Below, piece after piece: positions 36,085-46,125 of a stretch of DNA of 62,396 nucleotides. Source of the stretch: an uncultured Clostridia bacterium (GTDB lineage: Bacteria > Bacillota > Clostridia > Oscillospirales > Acutalibacteraceae); assembly GCA_937916395.1 (NCBI GenBank), contig CALFTN010000083.1, positions 1 through 62,396 on the forward strand, given 5' to 3'. The notes beneath the pieces are model-generated. The model was not told the DNA's origin, did no database searches, and was given only the letters and a program-made list of their open reading frames with translations. The position numbers and the translations under genes are program-made. The first letter of the stretch is position 1. Each line of letters opens with the position of its first letter.

Positions 36085-36113
36085 ATGATAATCTAAACTG
36101 AGCAAAAATTCAA
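36085..36113 (-). promoter_or_regulatory. Promoter of the amidohydrolase-YgiQ-aldolase operon
   Basis: On the minus strand, TTGAAT (36108-36113), 17 nt, TATCAT (36085-36090), close to the TTG start at 36067. Confidence 0.5.
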
Positions 36114-36154
36114 TATTTTATCTTAATTTATATATTTAATATCTTCTCCTCTTC

Positions 36155-36183
36155 TTGACAAATTATATTGTGTTTGATAAAAT
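36155..36183 (+). promoter_or_regulatory. Sigma-A promoter of the DUF1846 gene
   Basis: Perfect TTGACA (36155-36160), 17 nt, TAAAAT (36178-36183). It overlaps codons that an upstream start would use, so it supports the TTG start at 36224. Confidence 0.7.
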
Positions 36184-36223
36184 TTATTTTTGTATTAGGT
36201 TTTTATTGTGTGAGGTGTGCATT

Positions 36224-37723
36224 TTGGAAATTGAAAGAAAAATAGGCTTCAGTAACGACATGTATATTGAAAAGCAATCTGAACAAATTAAAAAGCGAAT
36301 TGATGAATTCGGTGGCAAGCTTTACCTTGAATTCGGTGGTAAGCTTTTCGATGACTATCACGCTGCCAGAGTTTTACCTGGATTTAAGCCTGATAGTAAA
36401 TTACAAATGCTTTTAAAACTTAAAGACCATGCAGAAATCGTAATAGTAATTTCTGCAAATGATATTGAAAGTAACAAAATACGTCGCGACCTTGGTATTA
36501 CTTATGATATAGATGTGCTTCGTCTTATGGATGCTTTTTCAAGTGTTGGTCTTTATGTTGGCAGTGTTGTTATTACACAATTCTCAGGTCAACCCGCAGC
36601 AATTAAGTTTAAAGAAAAGTTAGAAACATTAGGCATTAAATCTTTTGTTCAATATATAATTGAGGGCTATCCTTATAACGTTCAACACATTGTAAGCGAG
36701 CAAGGCTTTGGCAAAAATGATTACATTGAAACAACCAGACCGCTTGTTGTTATAACCGCTCCTGGTCCTGGTAGTGGTAAAATGTCAACCTGTCTTTCAC
36801 AGCTTTATCACGAAAATGCTCGTGGTGTTAAAGCAGGCTATGCAAAATTTGAAACCTTCCCAATATGGAACTTGCCACTCAAGCACCCTGTTAATTTAGC
36901 TTATGAAGCCGCAACTGCCGACCTTAATGATGTTAATATGATTGACCCTTACCACCTTGAAGCTTACGGCGAAACAACTGTTAACTACAACCGTGATGTT
37001 GAGGTTTTCCCTGTTTTAAATGCTATGTTTGAAAAAATTGAAGGTGTTAGTCCATATAAATCACCTACAGATATGGGTGTTAATATGGCTGGTTTTTCAA
37101 TCATTGACGACGATGTTTGCAAAAAAGCTTCTCACGAAGAAATTATAAGAAGATATTTTTCAACTCTTTGCGATAAAAAGATGGGTCAAAAAAATGACCA
37201 GGCAATACAAAAAATAGAAAGTCTTATGAATCAGGCTGGTATTTCTGTAGAAAACACAAGACCAATAGTAAAAACAGCTCTTTTAAAAAGCGAAACTACA
37301 AATGGTCAACCTGCTGTAGCATTAGAGTTACCTAACGGACAAGTTGTTACTGGAAAAACCTCTGACCTTTTAGGAGCTTCTTCAGCAGCTCTACTTAATG
37401 CCCTCAAGGTTCTTGCTGGAATTGATGATAACGCTCTTTTAATTAAAAGAGAAATTATTGAACCAATACAAGACCTTAAAACAGACTTTTTAGGCAACAG
37501 AAACCCCAGACTTCACACAGATGAAGTTTTAATAGCGCTTTCAATGAGTGCTACAACAAGCGACATTGCTAAGAAAGCAATTGCTGAGCTTAAAAACCTC
37601 GCAGGAAGCGAAGCACACTCAACTGTTATTCTTTCACAGATTGATGCTGATACTTTCAGAAAGCTTGGTATCAATTTAACTTGTGAACCACAGTACCAGA
37701 GTAAAAAACTTTATCACAAATAA
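36224..37723 (+). CDS. DUF1846-family protein
   Basis: 499 residues. Matches the conserved Firmicutes DUF1846 family: IGFSNDMYIEKQSEQIKKRI at the start, YLEFGGKLFDDYHAARVLPG, VVITAPGPGSGKMSTCLSQL (a P-loop-like stretch, about 195-214) and a C-terminal domain. The family has no proven reaction. The start TTG at 36224 has GAGGTG 6-7 nt ahead and gives the family length; the longer open frame begins inside the -35 box. Monocistronic with hairpins downstream. Confidence 0.85.
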   Translation: MEIERKIGFSNDMYIEKQSEQIKKRIDEFGGKLYLEFGGKLFDDYHAARVLPGFKPDSKLQMLLKLKDHAEIVIVISANDIESNKIRRDLGITYDIDVLRLMDAFSSVGLYVGSVVITQFSGQPAAIKFKEKLETLGIKSFVQYIIEGYPYNVQHIVSEQGFGKNDYIETTRPLVVITAPGPGSGKMSTCLSQLYHENARGVKAGYAKFETFPIWNLPLKHPVNLAYEAATADLNDVNMIDPYHLEAYGETTVNYNRDVEVFPVLNAMFEKIEGVSPYKSPTDMGVNMAGFSIIDDDVCKKASHEEIIRRYFSTLCDKKMGQKNDQAIQKIESLMNQAGISVENTRPIVKTALLKSETTNGQPAVALELPNGQVVTGKTSDLLGASSAALLNALKVLAGIDDNALLIKREIIEPIQDLKTDFLGNRNPRLHTDEVLIALSMSATTSDIAKKAIAELKNLAGSEAHSTVILSQIDADTFRKLGINLTCEPQYQSKKLYHK

Positions 37724-37736
37724 TTCTCTTCTTTGT

Positions 37737-37783
37737 AGGGTGAAATGAGTTATCCGACCTGCTTGGACAATTCTTTTCACCCT
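37737..37783 (+). terminator. Long imperfect hairpin after the DUF1846 gene
   Basis: AGGGTGAAA/TTTCACCCT arms with further partial pairing (TCC/GGA) between; no strong T-run follows. Probably part of the termination region with the next hairpin. Confidence 0.5.
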
Positions 37784-37791
37784 AAATAAAT

Positions 37792-37831
37792 GACCACAAC
37801 GTTTTTGTGAACGTTGCGGTCTTTTATTTTA
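37792..37831. terminator. Bidirectional terminator
   Basis: GACCACAACGTT (37792-37803) pairs with AACGTTGCGGTC (37810-37821), one mismatch, followed by TTTTATTTTA on the plus strand. Lies between the convergent DUF1846 and giant surface-protein genes. Confidence 0.75.
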
Positions 37832-40800
37832 TCCTGCTGGTACAGTAACTGATTTCGTTGCTTTCGAAGAACTTTTTTCGCTACCATTGTATGCTTTTAC
37901 TTTATATTTATAGCGCTTATTCGCTTCTACTTTTGAATCAGTCCAGCTAAGTATATTCTTATCCTTGAGTGAAGCCTGTTTCTTATAACTGGTCCACTTA
38001 CCATCTGAACCCTTTTCGGAACGATAAATTACATATTTAGTCGCGCCATCCACCTTCTCCCAGTTAAGGTCAACAGCACCAACTCTTGCTACTGATGTTG
38101 TAACTGGTGCGGCAAGGAAAAGCTTCTCATTTGAAGCTCCGACAGTACTTGAAGAATTTGTACTTTTTGCTTTAACCGTATATCTGTATTTTACGCCTGA
38201 TTTTACAGTTGTATCTGTGAAGGTTTTTGCAGTAGCCTTCGCATTACCTAAGCTTTTCCATTTTGTCCATTTACCATCAACTAATTCAGAACGATAAATT
38301 GTGTATTTTTTTGCACCAGCTGATTGTGTCCAGCTACCCTTAATGCCAGTACTTGTAACAGAAATAGTAACCTCTGGCTGAGTTAATCTCCACAATTTGC
38401 TTGCAGATGAAGCTACACTTGAAGCTGAACCATTAATAGCAACAATTGTATAACTATATTTCACACCTGGCTTTGCCGATTTATCAGTAAATGATTTAGT
38501 TGTAGCACCTGTTGTGCCTAAATACAACTTATTGCCATATTTTTTAGTTGAAGGGTTATATTCTTCACGATAAATTGCATATCCAGTTGCACCATCCACA
38601 AGACTCCAAGTACCCTTTATACCTACTTCAATATTTGATGTTTTAAGTTCTGGCTGACCAAGGAAAATCAGACTCGAGGAAGCCTTTCTATAGCTATAAT
38701 CGCTTTCTTTTGCAACACGAACTGAATATTTATATGTTTCACCACTTAAAACGCCTGTGTCTGTAGCTGACACATCTGAACCAGTAGTTGTAGTAACCTT
38801 TGTCCAATCGCTCCAGCTTCCATTAATCAATTGTGAGCGGTAAACTATATATTTATCAGCTATCGCATTAGCACTCCATTTTACATAAATGCCAGTTTTT
38901 GCTATTTCAACAGTAGGCTTTATAGCTTTTAAGTAAATAACTTTATTAGAGCCCTTTATTCCACTCTTATAGCTTCCGTTATAAGCCTTTACTGTATACT
39001 TATAGCGAGTTCCTTCTTTTGCCTTTTTATCTGTAACAGAAGTTTTAGAAGCATCTACAGTTGAAATCTTCTTCCATTTAGTGTAACTGCCATCACTCTT
39101 TTGTTCCGAGCGATAAACATTATAGCTCAATGCATGGTCAACCTTGTTCCAGCTTACTTTTATACCACTGGAACTATTAGAAATCTTCACTTTCGGAGTT
39201 GAAAGAGTTATTTTTGCAATAGCTTCTGTTACCAATTGTGCCTTACAAACAGTACACTCTTTATGCTTTGAACCAGTTTCCTCAAAGGTTGCTTCCTTAT
39301 CAATTATCCAATCGCTCTCTGTATGACCTTTTGCATCAATATCAATACCTGGGTCAAAAATCTTTTTACAATCATAACAATATTTATCACCTGTGTAGCC
39401 TTTTTCGGTACAAGTTGGTGTTTTTTCATTGACTGTAACTACATTTTTATGTGCCACAGGGTTAATTGCTATAGTTGTTTCTTCTGATTTTGCAGTACAA
39501 TCAGGATTTACACAAGCTTTATATTTTACGCCTGTAGCAATACAGGTAGGGTCAATTACTGTAAACTCTTCTGCAAATTTATGAGTTTTTCCATCAGGCT
39601 TAATGCTCACTGATATTTTATATTTACAGTCACCATTCTGACAAAATTGAGTAAGCTCACCCTTTACTGTGCATCCTGGTTCAACAGTAACAACGCCATC
39701 GCCTAAGCTATGACTTTTACCATCGGCTGGAACTTCTTCTTTCACAATGTGTGTACAGCCAGTATTAAGACATTTCTTAGTTTTTTCACCTGCTTCAACA
39801 CAGTTAGGTTCTTTTGTTACTTCCCAATCTTCTTGTAATTTGTGTGCATCTTTATCTACAGGAAGGGTTTCAACCTTCTCGTAATCGCAACCTTCAATTT
39901 CACAAGCACTTACAGACTTACCCTCTTCTGCACAAGTTGCTTTTGTTACTACTGCTTCACCTAACTTGTGAGACTTGCCATCAGCAGGAATTTCTCTTTT
40001 CTGAGTTTTACCACAACCATAACCACACACCTGAACTTCTTCACCAACGGTTGCACAGGTTTGATTTGTTGTTACTTTCCACTCTGTCGACCAATCGTGG
40101 TTATTTTCATTGATTTTTACTTCAATTTCTTTTTCTTCACCACAACCTGCAACAATACAAGTTAATTTCATTAAACCTTTTTCAGTACAAGTAGCATCTT
40201 TGACTGGCTCTGCAAGACCCCAATTATGCTCTGCCTTAGTACCATAAGCGATATTACATATTTCACAAACTGCTAACTCAAGGCAAGTTGCACTACCACC
40301 GCTGTGCTCACAAGCCTTTTTGCAGGTTTTGCAGACACCATTTTCCCAAATGTGCTTTATATGCTCTGCAATAGTCAGCTTTGCTTTTGCATCATTTATC
40401 TGATAGTTTGCAGTAACATCCTTTTCCCCATTTTTTACAGTAAAGCTATCTACAGAAATTTCATATTCACCAGCAGTTTTTGTATCTTTTGCAGATGATG
40501 TCAATTTAACATCCATTTTATCGCCTGTTACTAAACCAGCTTCATCTACAACATATTTAAACTCTGACATTTCGCCATATTGTTCTGCAGTAGCATCTTC
40601 TATTGTAACTGTAATAGTTTTCTTGTTTATTTTTACTGTTACATTTACCGGAAGTGGATTTTCAATAAATTTATAATTTCCAGCGTCAGCACCCTTAAGT
40701 ACAGGTGTGCCTGTAAATATAACCTTTTTATCTGAACCAGCAGAAGCATCCTCTACACTTGCTGTAATTCCAGTTAAATCAACTGAAACATTTTCGCCAG

Positions 40801-43777
40801 CTATAATGTTTGAAAGAGTAGCACCGCCATTACCCAATACAACTTCTGTTGAACCGTTGTAATCACGTTCCACAACAGAAATATTTTCTATTGCAACCTC
40901 TCTTTGCGTAATTTCTGCTTCAACAAAAGATTTTTCTACATCCTTGTAGTTGCCATTAATACCAACTAATTTATACCAAACCTTATATTTACCTGCTACT
41001 TTAGCTTTTGGTGCATCAGTAGCCCAATCACCATCTTCACCAGTAAGGCTATAGTATATCGTTCCCTGACCACCTACAAGCTGAGCACAAGTTTTCAAAA
41101 GTTCTTGTTCTGTACCATTATACTCGAGAACAGCGGCCTCAGGAGCTTGAAGTGAAGACGGTACTTTGATTATTTCATAAGTAGCCCTTGCTTCACCTTT
41201 GTAATTACCTTTACCTGTAACAATAATTGTTACTACACCTACATCTACACAGTTATGCTCTGTTCCATCACTTGCTAAATATGAAATAGTGTAATCTTCT
41301 TCACCAAGTGTTTTGCCATCAACTGTAATTGCAATTGTTGGTTTTTGTACTGAAATATTATAAACGAACTCATCTTTATCTAATATGATATTTTCGTCTG
41401 AAAGCTCTCTCTGAGTAATTGTGAAACTCCAGTTTGCAGAGGTTAACCCCGTGGCTTTTGTATATTTATCACTCTCTGCAACATCAATTTTAACAGTATA
41501 AGTACCAGCTTCAACAGGCACACCATCTATTGCTACATCATCTTTATAGTAAGTTACATTTTCGATAGCACCCATTCCTGAAATAGAGTCAACAACATTG
41601 ATAGTTACTTCTTTACCGCTACCATCATAAACCAACTCTTCCAATAATGGTGCAGTAAACATGAAGCAATCGGCAGTAGGAATTGACTTTTCTACAATTT
41701 CATAATTGAGAGCATAAGTTCCTGTATAGTTACCTATAAACGCAATTGTTATTATAGCAGTACCACTCTTATCATAATTGTTATACGTTAAAGTGTAATC
41801 AGTATTTTCAAAAAGTGTTACTTCACCATCTTTAATAGTAATCTCAGGTTTAATTTCTTCACCTTCAAAAATATAACTTTCCTCTAAACCTGTTATTTCT
41901 ACACTATCAAGAATAACAGCTTCGTTAACGAGTGATTTTGGAGTGATTGTAACAGTTGCTTCTGGGTAAGGTTGTTCTGCTACGATATAATTCTCTGCTT
42001 TTTCGCCTTTTAGCTTTGGTATACCTTCAAATATTACACGTTTATTTTCACCAGCATTTGCATCACTTACAATAGCAGTTACGTCGTCTAAATTGAGTTC
42101 AACACTGCTCTTGTCAGCATCCACTACGCCAGAAAGCTCACTTTCAGTTGAAACAATCTCAATTTTCTTAGTACCATTGTATTCACGTGATTCAACTGCT
42201 ATTTTTGAAATAGAAATAGCTTTCGGATTTACTGTATAAGTCGCAGTTGCACTAAAATCATAGTTGCCCTTACCATTCACAGTTACAGTCTTCACACCAG
42301 CAGATATTGAATCTTCTTGATATGTAACATCAAAATCAGCTTTTTCTAATTCTTTTTCGTCAAGCTTAACAGTTACATCTGGTTTCTTTTCTGTACCATC
42401 ATAAATTAAATCTATCTCTTCAAAAGTAATAACTGCTTCGTCATAAATTATAACAGCATCACTGCCGACAATCGCTTTATTGCCAACATTATCTGTAGCT
42501 TTAATATAAATTACATATTCGCCTGGTTCTGTAATTGAAACCATATCATCTTCAAGAGCTTGCCAGTCATCATCAGTTAATTCGCCTGTGACAGTTTCTT
42601 CATTACCAATATAATACTTAATCTCGTTAACGCCACTACCATTTTCATTATCAGTTACTACAACTTCTACAGTTGCAGAATCTTCACAATAAACGTCATT
42701 TTCAAGTTTCGTATCACCAATTTTAAATTCTACTGTTGGTACTGTTAAGTCAAAAGTAACATCATCTATAGTTACAACATCCGAAGTAGCATTATCTGCT
42801 TCTCTTTTCACATAAAAGCTAATAGGGTTTTCTGAAAAATCAAGTGATTCACCATAAGTTCCGTCTTGCAAAACTGAAAGCTGATATCCGTCCTTCGCAG
42901 TTACAGTTACATTTTTAGCAAAGCCCTCAACATCCAGAGGATTTTTTTCAACATCGTATGTATCTGTTGCATCAAGATATCTTATTGCATAGTCAGCAGT
43001 TATGAATTCATTCTCTGGCAATGAAAGTTTAACAGTATACTTTTCATCATTTTCGTTTACTGACATTGGCTTTGAGGTTAATTTATCTTCACCTGAATAG
43101 TATTCAATTGAATCCTCATCTATTAAGCTTTCATCAAATGTGCCCTCAAGCACTACTTTTGCACTATATTCCTGACCATACAACACATCAGGGCATACGA
43201 GAGTTACGGTGCCACGTGGTACCGGATTTTCTTCTGTTCCACAAGAGCAATACTCTGTAATTACAGCATCCTTTGCTATATAAGCATTTTCTTCCCTTAC
43301 GAGACAGCCCCTGTAATGAACTGACACACCTTGTGGAATTTCATTTAAAATAGCGTCAGAAACATCTTCTTTTAATTGTTCTGAAAAAACTATGTATTTT
43401 AAATTTTCACAATTTTCTAATGTTCCTTCGCCGATTGTTACAACTGTTTCTGGAATAACAATCTGCACAACTGATGTATTACCCTTAAAAGCATCTGTAT
43501 CAATTTCAGTTACTGTGTAATCTGTATCAGTTTCAACATCTGATACTGAAGCATCTATATCAATATTGTTCTCCAAACCTTTATACTCAGTAAGCTTACA
43601 CTCACCTGGATTTTCGCCTGCTCCATCCTTCGTAATTGTATAGACAAAATCCCCTGATTCTATAGTTTTTGATGGTGTAACACCCTCTCCATCTGTTGCA
43701 CTTGCTACAACAGGTGTAGAAAAGCAAACACCAAAAATGAATATACAAGATAAAAACAAGCTCATTAATCTTTTCAT
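37829..43777 (-). CDS. Giant secreted surface protein: LRR, Ig/MBG-like, Cys/His-rich and FN3 modules
   Basis: 1982 residues with a signal peptide (about 1-28). Order: a short BspA-type leucine-rich stretch (about 90-160, IDTDAFKGNTSVVQIVIPE); Ig/MBG-like beta repeats (about 165-1135) with the recurring YDGTEKKPDVTVKL and GKGNYxGxA patterns; a Cys/His-rich array (about 1140-1520) of roughly ten 40-45-residue units with paired Cys and a following GxxH; and five FN3-like repeats (about 1525-1978, W-x-x-V-x-GA-x-x-Y-x-IYRS). No LPXTG, membrane helix or S-layer motif. Likely adhesion or host-surface interaction; this is inferred. Confidence 0.82.
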   Translation of the reverse strand: MKRLMSLFLSCIFIFGVCFSTPVVASATDGEGVTPSKTIESGDFVYTITKDGAGENPGECKLTEYKGLENNIDIDASVSDVETDTDYTVTEIDTDAFKGNTSVVQIVIPETVVTIGEGTLENCENLKYIVFSEQLKEDVSDAILNEIPQGVSVHYRGCLVREENAYIAKDAVITEYCSCGTEENPVPRGTVTLVCPDVLYGQEYSAKVVLEGTFDESLIDEDSIEYYSGEDKLTSKPMSVNENDEKYTVKLSLPENEFITADYAIRYLDATDTYDVEKNPLDVEGFAKNVTVTAKDGYQLSVLQDGTYGESLDFSENPISFYVKREADNATSDVVTIDDVTFDLTVPTVEFKIGDTKLENDVYCEDSATVEVVVTDNENGSGVNEIKYYIGNEETVTGELTDDDWQALEDDMVSITEPGEYVIYIKATDNVGNKAIVGSDAVIIYDEAVITFEEIDLIYDGTEKKPDVTVKLDEKELEKADFDVTYQEDSISAGVKTVTVNGKGNYDFSATATYTVNPKAISISKIAVESREYNGTKKIEIVSTESELSGVVDADKSSVELNLDDVTAIVSDANAGENKRVIFEGIPKLKGEKAENYIVAEQPYPEATVTITPKSLVNEAVILDSVEITGLEESYIFEGEEIKPEITIKDGEVTLFENTDYTLTYNNYDKSGTAIITIAFIGNYTGTYALNYEIVEKSIPTADCFMFTAPLLEELVYDGSGKEVTINVVDSISGMGAIENVTYYKDDVAIDGVPVEAGTYTVKIDVAESDKYTKATGLTSANWSFTITQRELSDENIILDKDEFVYNISVQKPTIAITVDGKTLGEEDYTISYLASDGTEHNCVDVGVVTIIVTGKGNYKGEARATYEIIKVPSSLQAPEAAVLEYNGTEQELLKTCAQLVGGQGTIYYSLTGEDGDWATDAPKAKVAGKYKVWYKLVGINGNYKDVEKSFVEAEITQREVAIENISVVERDYNGSTEVVLGNGGATLSNIIAGENVSVDLTGITASVEDASAGSDKKVIFTGTPVLKGADAGNYKFIENPLPVNVTVKINKKTITVTIEDATAEQYGEMSEFKYVVDEAGLVTGDKMDVKLTSSAKDTKTAGEYEISVDSFTVKNGEKDVTANYQINDAKAKLTIAEHIKHIWENGVCKTCKKACEHSGGSATCLELAVCEICNIAYGTKAEHNWGLAEPVKDATCTEKGLMKLTCIVAGCGEEKEIEVKINENNHDWSTEWKVTTNQTCATVGEEVQVCGYGCGKTQKREIPADGKSHKLGEAVVTKATCAEEGKSVSACEIEGCDYEKVETLPVDKDAHKLQEDWEVTKEPNCVEAGEKTKKCLNTGCTHIVKEEVPADGKSHSLGDGVVTVEPGCTVKGELTQFCQNGDCKYKISVSIKPDGKTHKFAEEFTVIDPTCIATGVKYKACVNPDCTAKSEETTIAINPVAHKNVVTVNEKTPTCTEKGYTGDKYCYDCKKIFDPGIDIDAKGHTESDWIIDKEATFEETGSKHKECTVCKAQLVTEAIAKITLSTPKVKISNSSSGIKVSWNKVDHALSYNVYRSEQKSDGSYTKWKKISTVDASKTSVTDKKAKEGTRYKYTVKAYNGSYKSGIKGSNKVIYLKAIKPTVEIAKTGIYVKWSANAIADKYIVYRSQLINGSWSDWTKVTTTTGSDVSATDTGVLSGETYKYSVRVAKESDYSYRKASSSLIFLGQPELKTSNIEVGIKGTWSLVDGATGYAIYREEYNPSTKKYGNKLYLGTTGATTKSFTDKSAKPGVKYSYTIVAINGSASSVASSASKLWRLTQPEVTISVTSTGIKGSWTQSAGAKKYTIYRSELVDGKWTKWKSLGNAKATAKTFTDTTVKSGVKYRYTVKAKSTNSSSTVGASNEKLFLAAPVTTSVARVGAVDLNWEKVDGATKYVIYRSEKGSDGKWTSYKKQASLKDKNILSWTDSKVEANKRYKYKVKAYNGSEKSSSKATKSVTVPAG

Positions 43778-43795
43778 AAAGACACTCCCTTTTCA

Positions 43796-43829
43796 TTTTA
43801 GGCAATTTCAACTAAATTTTCACCTAAAA
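43796..43829 (-). other. Leader hairpin of the giant surface-protein gene
   Basis: Perfect 7-bp arms TTTTAGG (43796-43802) and CCTAAAA (43823-43829), 20-nt loop, between promoter and ribosome binding site (GGGAGTG). Might affect mRNA stability. Confidence 0.4.
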
Positions 43830-43851
43830 CTGCTTATTTTAATACAAATTT

Positions 43852-43880
43852 ATTGTACTCATTTTCTTACGTAAAGTCAA
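43852..43880 (-). promoter_or_regulatory. Sigma-A promoter of the giant surface-protein gene
   Basis: On the minus strand, TTGACT (43875-43880), 17 nt, TACAAT (43852-43857). Leader about 68 nt to the ATG at 43777. Confidence 0.7.
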
Positions 43881-43927
43881 CAATTTTAAAAAAAATGTAA
43901 TTTTAGATTTGCAGAATGTTTACAATT

Positions 43928-43962
43928 AAAAAAGAGTGCTGAATCAATTTGATTCAGCACTC
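43928..43962 (-). terminator. Terminator of the arginine operon, overlapping the end of argF
   Basis: GAGTGCTGAATCA pairs with TGATTCAGCACTC (perfect), followed on the minus strand by TTTTTTAATTG. The left arm encodes the last residues of ArgF and its stop codon. Confidence 0.88.
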
Positions 43963-44948
43963 ACTCTAAGCGTCGCAAGCATAACCGCTTTTATAGTATG
44001 CATTCTGTTTTCTGCCTCCTGGAATACAACAGACTGTTCACTTTCAAAAACATCGTCGGTTACTTCAACTGCAGTTCTGTTAAATTTATCGCAGATTTTC
44101 TTGCCTATTTCTGTCTTTTTATCGTGGTAGGATGGCAGACAATGCATAAAAATTGTGTCTTTGCCTGTGTGTGACATCAATTCCTTGTTTACCTGATAAG
44201 CTGACAAATCGTTAATTCTTTCTGCCCAGACTAATTCTGGCTCACCCATTGAAACCCATACATCTGTGTAAACAACATCGGCATTTTTAACAGCAGAAAC
44301 AGGGTCCTCTGAGAAAGTAAGAGTAGCACCAGTCTGCTTTGCAATTTTTTTACATTCGCCCACTAAATCTGTATCTGGAAAATACTTTTTAGGTGCACAA
44401 GCAACAAAGTTCATACCCATTTTTGCACAGCCCACCATAAGTGAGTTACCCATGTTATATCTTGCGTCACCAAGATACACAAAATTTATACCTTTTAGGT
44501 AACCAAATTTTTCTTTTATTGTAAGAAAATCAGCTAAAATCTGTGTAGGATGAAATTCGTTTGTAAGACCATTCCATACAGGAACTTTTGAAAATCGTGC
44601 TAATTCTTCAACTACTTCCTGACCATAGCCACGATATTCAATTCCGTCATAAATTGAAGAAAGCACTCTTGCTGTGTCGGCAATACTTTCTTTTCTGCCT
44701 ATTTGTGAAGCAGAAGGGTCAAGATAAGTAACACCCACACCTAAATCCCTTGCTGCCACCTCAAAGCTACAACGTGTTCTCGTACTTGTTTTTTCAAATA
44801 TAAGAGCAATATTTTTACCCTTTAATTCTTCGTGGGGAACACCATTTTTCTTTTTTTCTTTAAGCTCTGCCGCAAGGTCTATGAGATACTCTATTTCTTC
44901 ACTACTGTAATCAAGAAGCTTTAAAAAATCTCTGCCGACTAAATTCAT
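43944..44948 (-). CDS. argF: Ornithine carbamoyltransferase
   Basis: 334 residues. Joins carbamoyl phosphate to ornithine giving citrulline, cytoplasmic. Motifs: FEKTSTRTRCSFE (about 52-64, carbamoyl phosphate), GLTNEFHPTQILADF (about 128-142), HCLPSYHD (about 269-276). It is the last gene of the arg operon; its start overlaps the argD stop by 4 nt. The stop lies inside the operon terminator. Length and motifs fit the anabolic enzyme; the catabolic form cannot be excluded by sequence but the operon decides. Confidence 0.97.
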   Translation of the reverse strand: MNLVGRDFLKLLDYSSEEIEYLIDLAAELKEKKKNGVPHEELKGKNIALIFEKTSTRTRCSFEVAARDLGVGVTYLDPSASQIGRKESIADTARVLSSIYDGIEYRGYGQEVVEELARFSKVPVWNGLTNEFHPTQILADFLTIKEKFGYLKGINFVYLGDARYNMGNSLMVGCAKMGMNFVACAPKKYFPDTDLVGECKKIAKQTGATLTFSEDPVSAVKNADVVYTDVWVSMGEPELVWAERINDLSAYQVNKELMSHTGKDTIFMHCLPSYHDKKTEIGKKICDKFNRTAVEVTDDVFESEQSVVFQEAENRMHTIKAVMLATLRVSAESN

Positions 44949-46114
44949 TTTGTCACCTCTACTGCTTTTTTTATAACACTTACTGCCTTTATTAATTCAT
45001 CATCTGTAATGTTAAGCGGTGGTAAAAGTCTAACCTTGTTTTTTGCCTTTATTGGAAGAACACCATTTTCCTGACAAATTTTTATTACTTCAGAAGCGTC
45101 CTTTTCTGTTTCAATACCAAGCATAAGACCAAGACCTGTAACACTTTTTACACCATCAGCATTTTTCAATTCATCAATTATAAACTTTGATTTTCTGTTT
45201 ACTTCTTCTAAAAATCCATAAGTTAAACGAGAAACTATGTTTACTGCACCTGCACAGGAGACCGGATTTCCACCAAAGGTAGAGCCGTGTGTTCCACTTG
45301 TTAAAACATCTTTTGTTTTTTCGCCCATAATAACAGCACCTATAGGAAGTCCGCCACCCAAGCCTTTTGCAGTTGTAACAATATCTGGTGAAAGACCATA
45401 ATGCATATAGCCAAAAAGCTTGCCTGTTCTGCCGTTACCAGTCTGCACCTCGTCAACAATCATTAAAATATCTTCTTTTTCACAAATATCTTTAATGCAC
45501 TCTACAAATTCCTTTGTAAGTGGTACAACGCCACCCTCGCCCTGAACAATTTCAAACATAATTGCTGCCAATTTGTTTTCTGAAACTACTCTTTTAAGCA
45601 TTTCCACATCATTTGCATCAGTGTAAACAAAACCATCTGTAAGTGGCAAAAAATCTTTATGAAAAGCATCCTGACCTGTTGCGGCAAGTGTTGTAATTGT
45701 TCTACCGTGGAAACTGTTGTTAAGAGTTAAAATTTTGTAGTAATCCTTACCTTTTTTCTCGAACGCATATTTTCTTGCAACTTTAATTGCACCCTCGTTT
45801 GCTTCTGCACCAGAATTACCGAAAAATACTTTCTTCATACCTGTTTTTTCGCAAAGAAGCTCAGCAAGTTTTACACATGGTGCTGAATAATAAAGGTTTG
45901 ATGTGTGCTGACAAACTGTTAATTGCTTTGCAACTGCTGAAGTCCATTCTTCGTCACACATACCAAAAATATTAACAGCAATACCGCTACCCATGTCAAT
46001 GTACTCTTTTCCGCAGCTGTCTACCACTGTTGAACCTTTACCAGAAACAATTTCTATAGGAAATCTCGCATAAGTATTTGCTACATAATATTGGTCTTTC
46101 TCCTTGATGTTCAT
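44945..46114 (-). CDS. argD: Acetylornithine aminotransferase
   Basis: 389-residue PLP enzyme of aminotransferase class III that converts N-acetylglutamate semialdehyde to N-acetylornithine with glutamate. Visible: FFGNSGAEANEGAIKVAR (about 95-112), MIVDEVQTGNGRTG (about 211-224) and the PLP lysine in TTAKGLGGGLPIGA (about 240-253). The start has AAGGGG about 7 nt ahead and lies 11 nt after argB; its end overlaps argF. Confidence 0.96.
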   Translation of the reverse strand: MNIKEKDQYYVANTYARFPIEIVSGKGSTVVDSCGKEYIDMGSGIAVNIFGMCDEEWTSAVAKQLTVCQHTSNLYYSAPCVKLAELLCEKTGMKKVFFGNSGAEANEGAIKVARKYAFEKKGKDYYKILTLNNSFHGRTITTLAATGQDAFHKDFLPLTDGFVYTDANDVEMLKRVVSENKLAAIMFEIVQGEGGVVPLTKEFVECIKDICEKEDILMIVDEVQTGNGRTGKLFGYMHYGLSPDIVTTAKGLGGGLPIGAVIMGEKTKDVLTSGTHGSTFGGNPVSCAGAVNIVSRLTYGFLEEVNRKSKFIIDELKNADGVKSVTGLGLMLGIETEKDASEVIKICQENGVLPIKAKNKVRLLPPLNITDDELIKAVSVIKKAVEVTK

Positions 46115-46125
46115 ACTTTTTCCCC

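Noticed and set aside
36155..36223. Upstream start for the DUF1846 protein
   Set aside because: The codon lies on a perfect TTGACA -35; the TTG at 36224 has a good ribosome binding site and gives the family length.
37829..43777. Cellulosome scaffoldin identity for the giant surface protein
   Set aside because: No cohesin, dockerin or carbohydrate-binding module was recognised; only LRR, Ig/MBG-like, Cys/His and FN3 parts.
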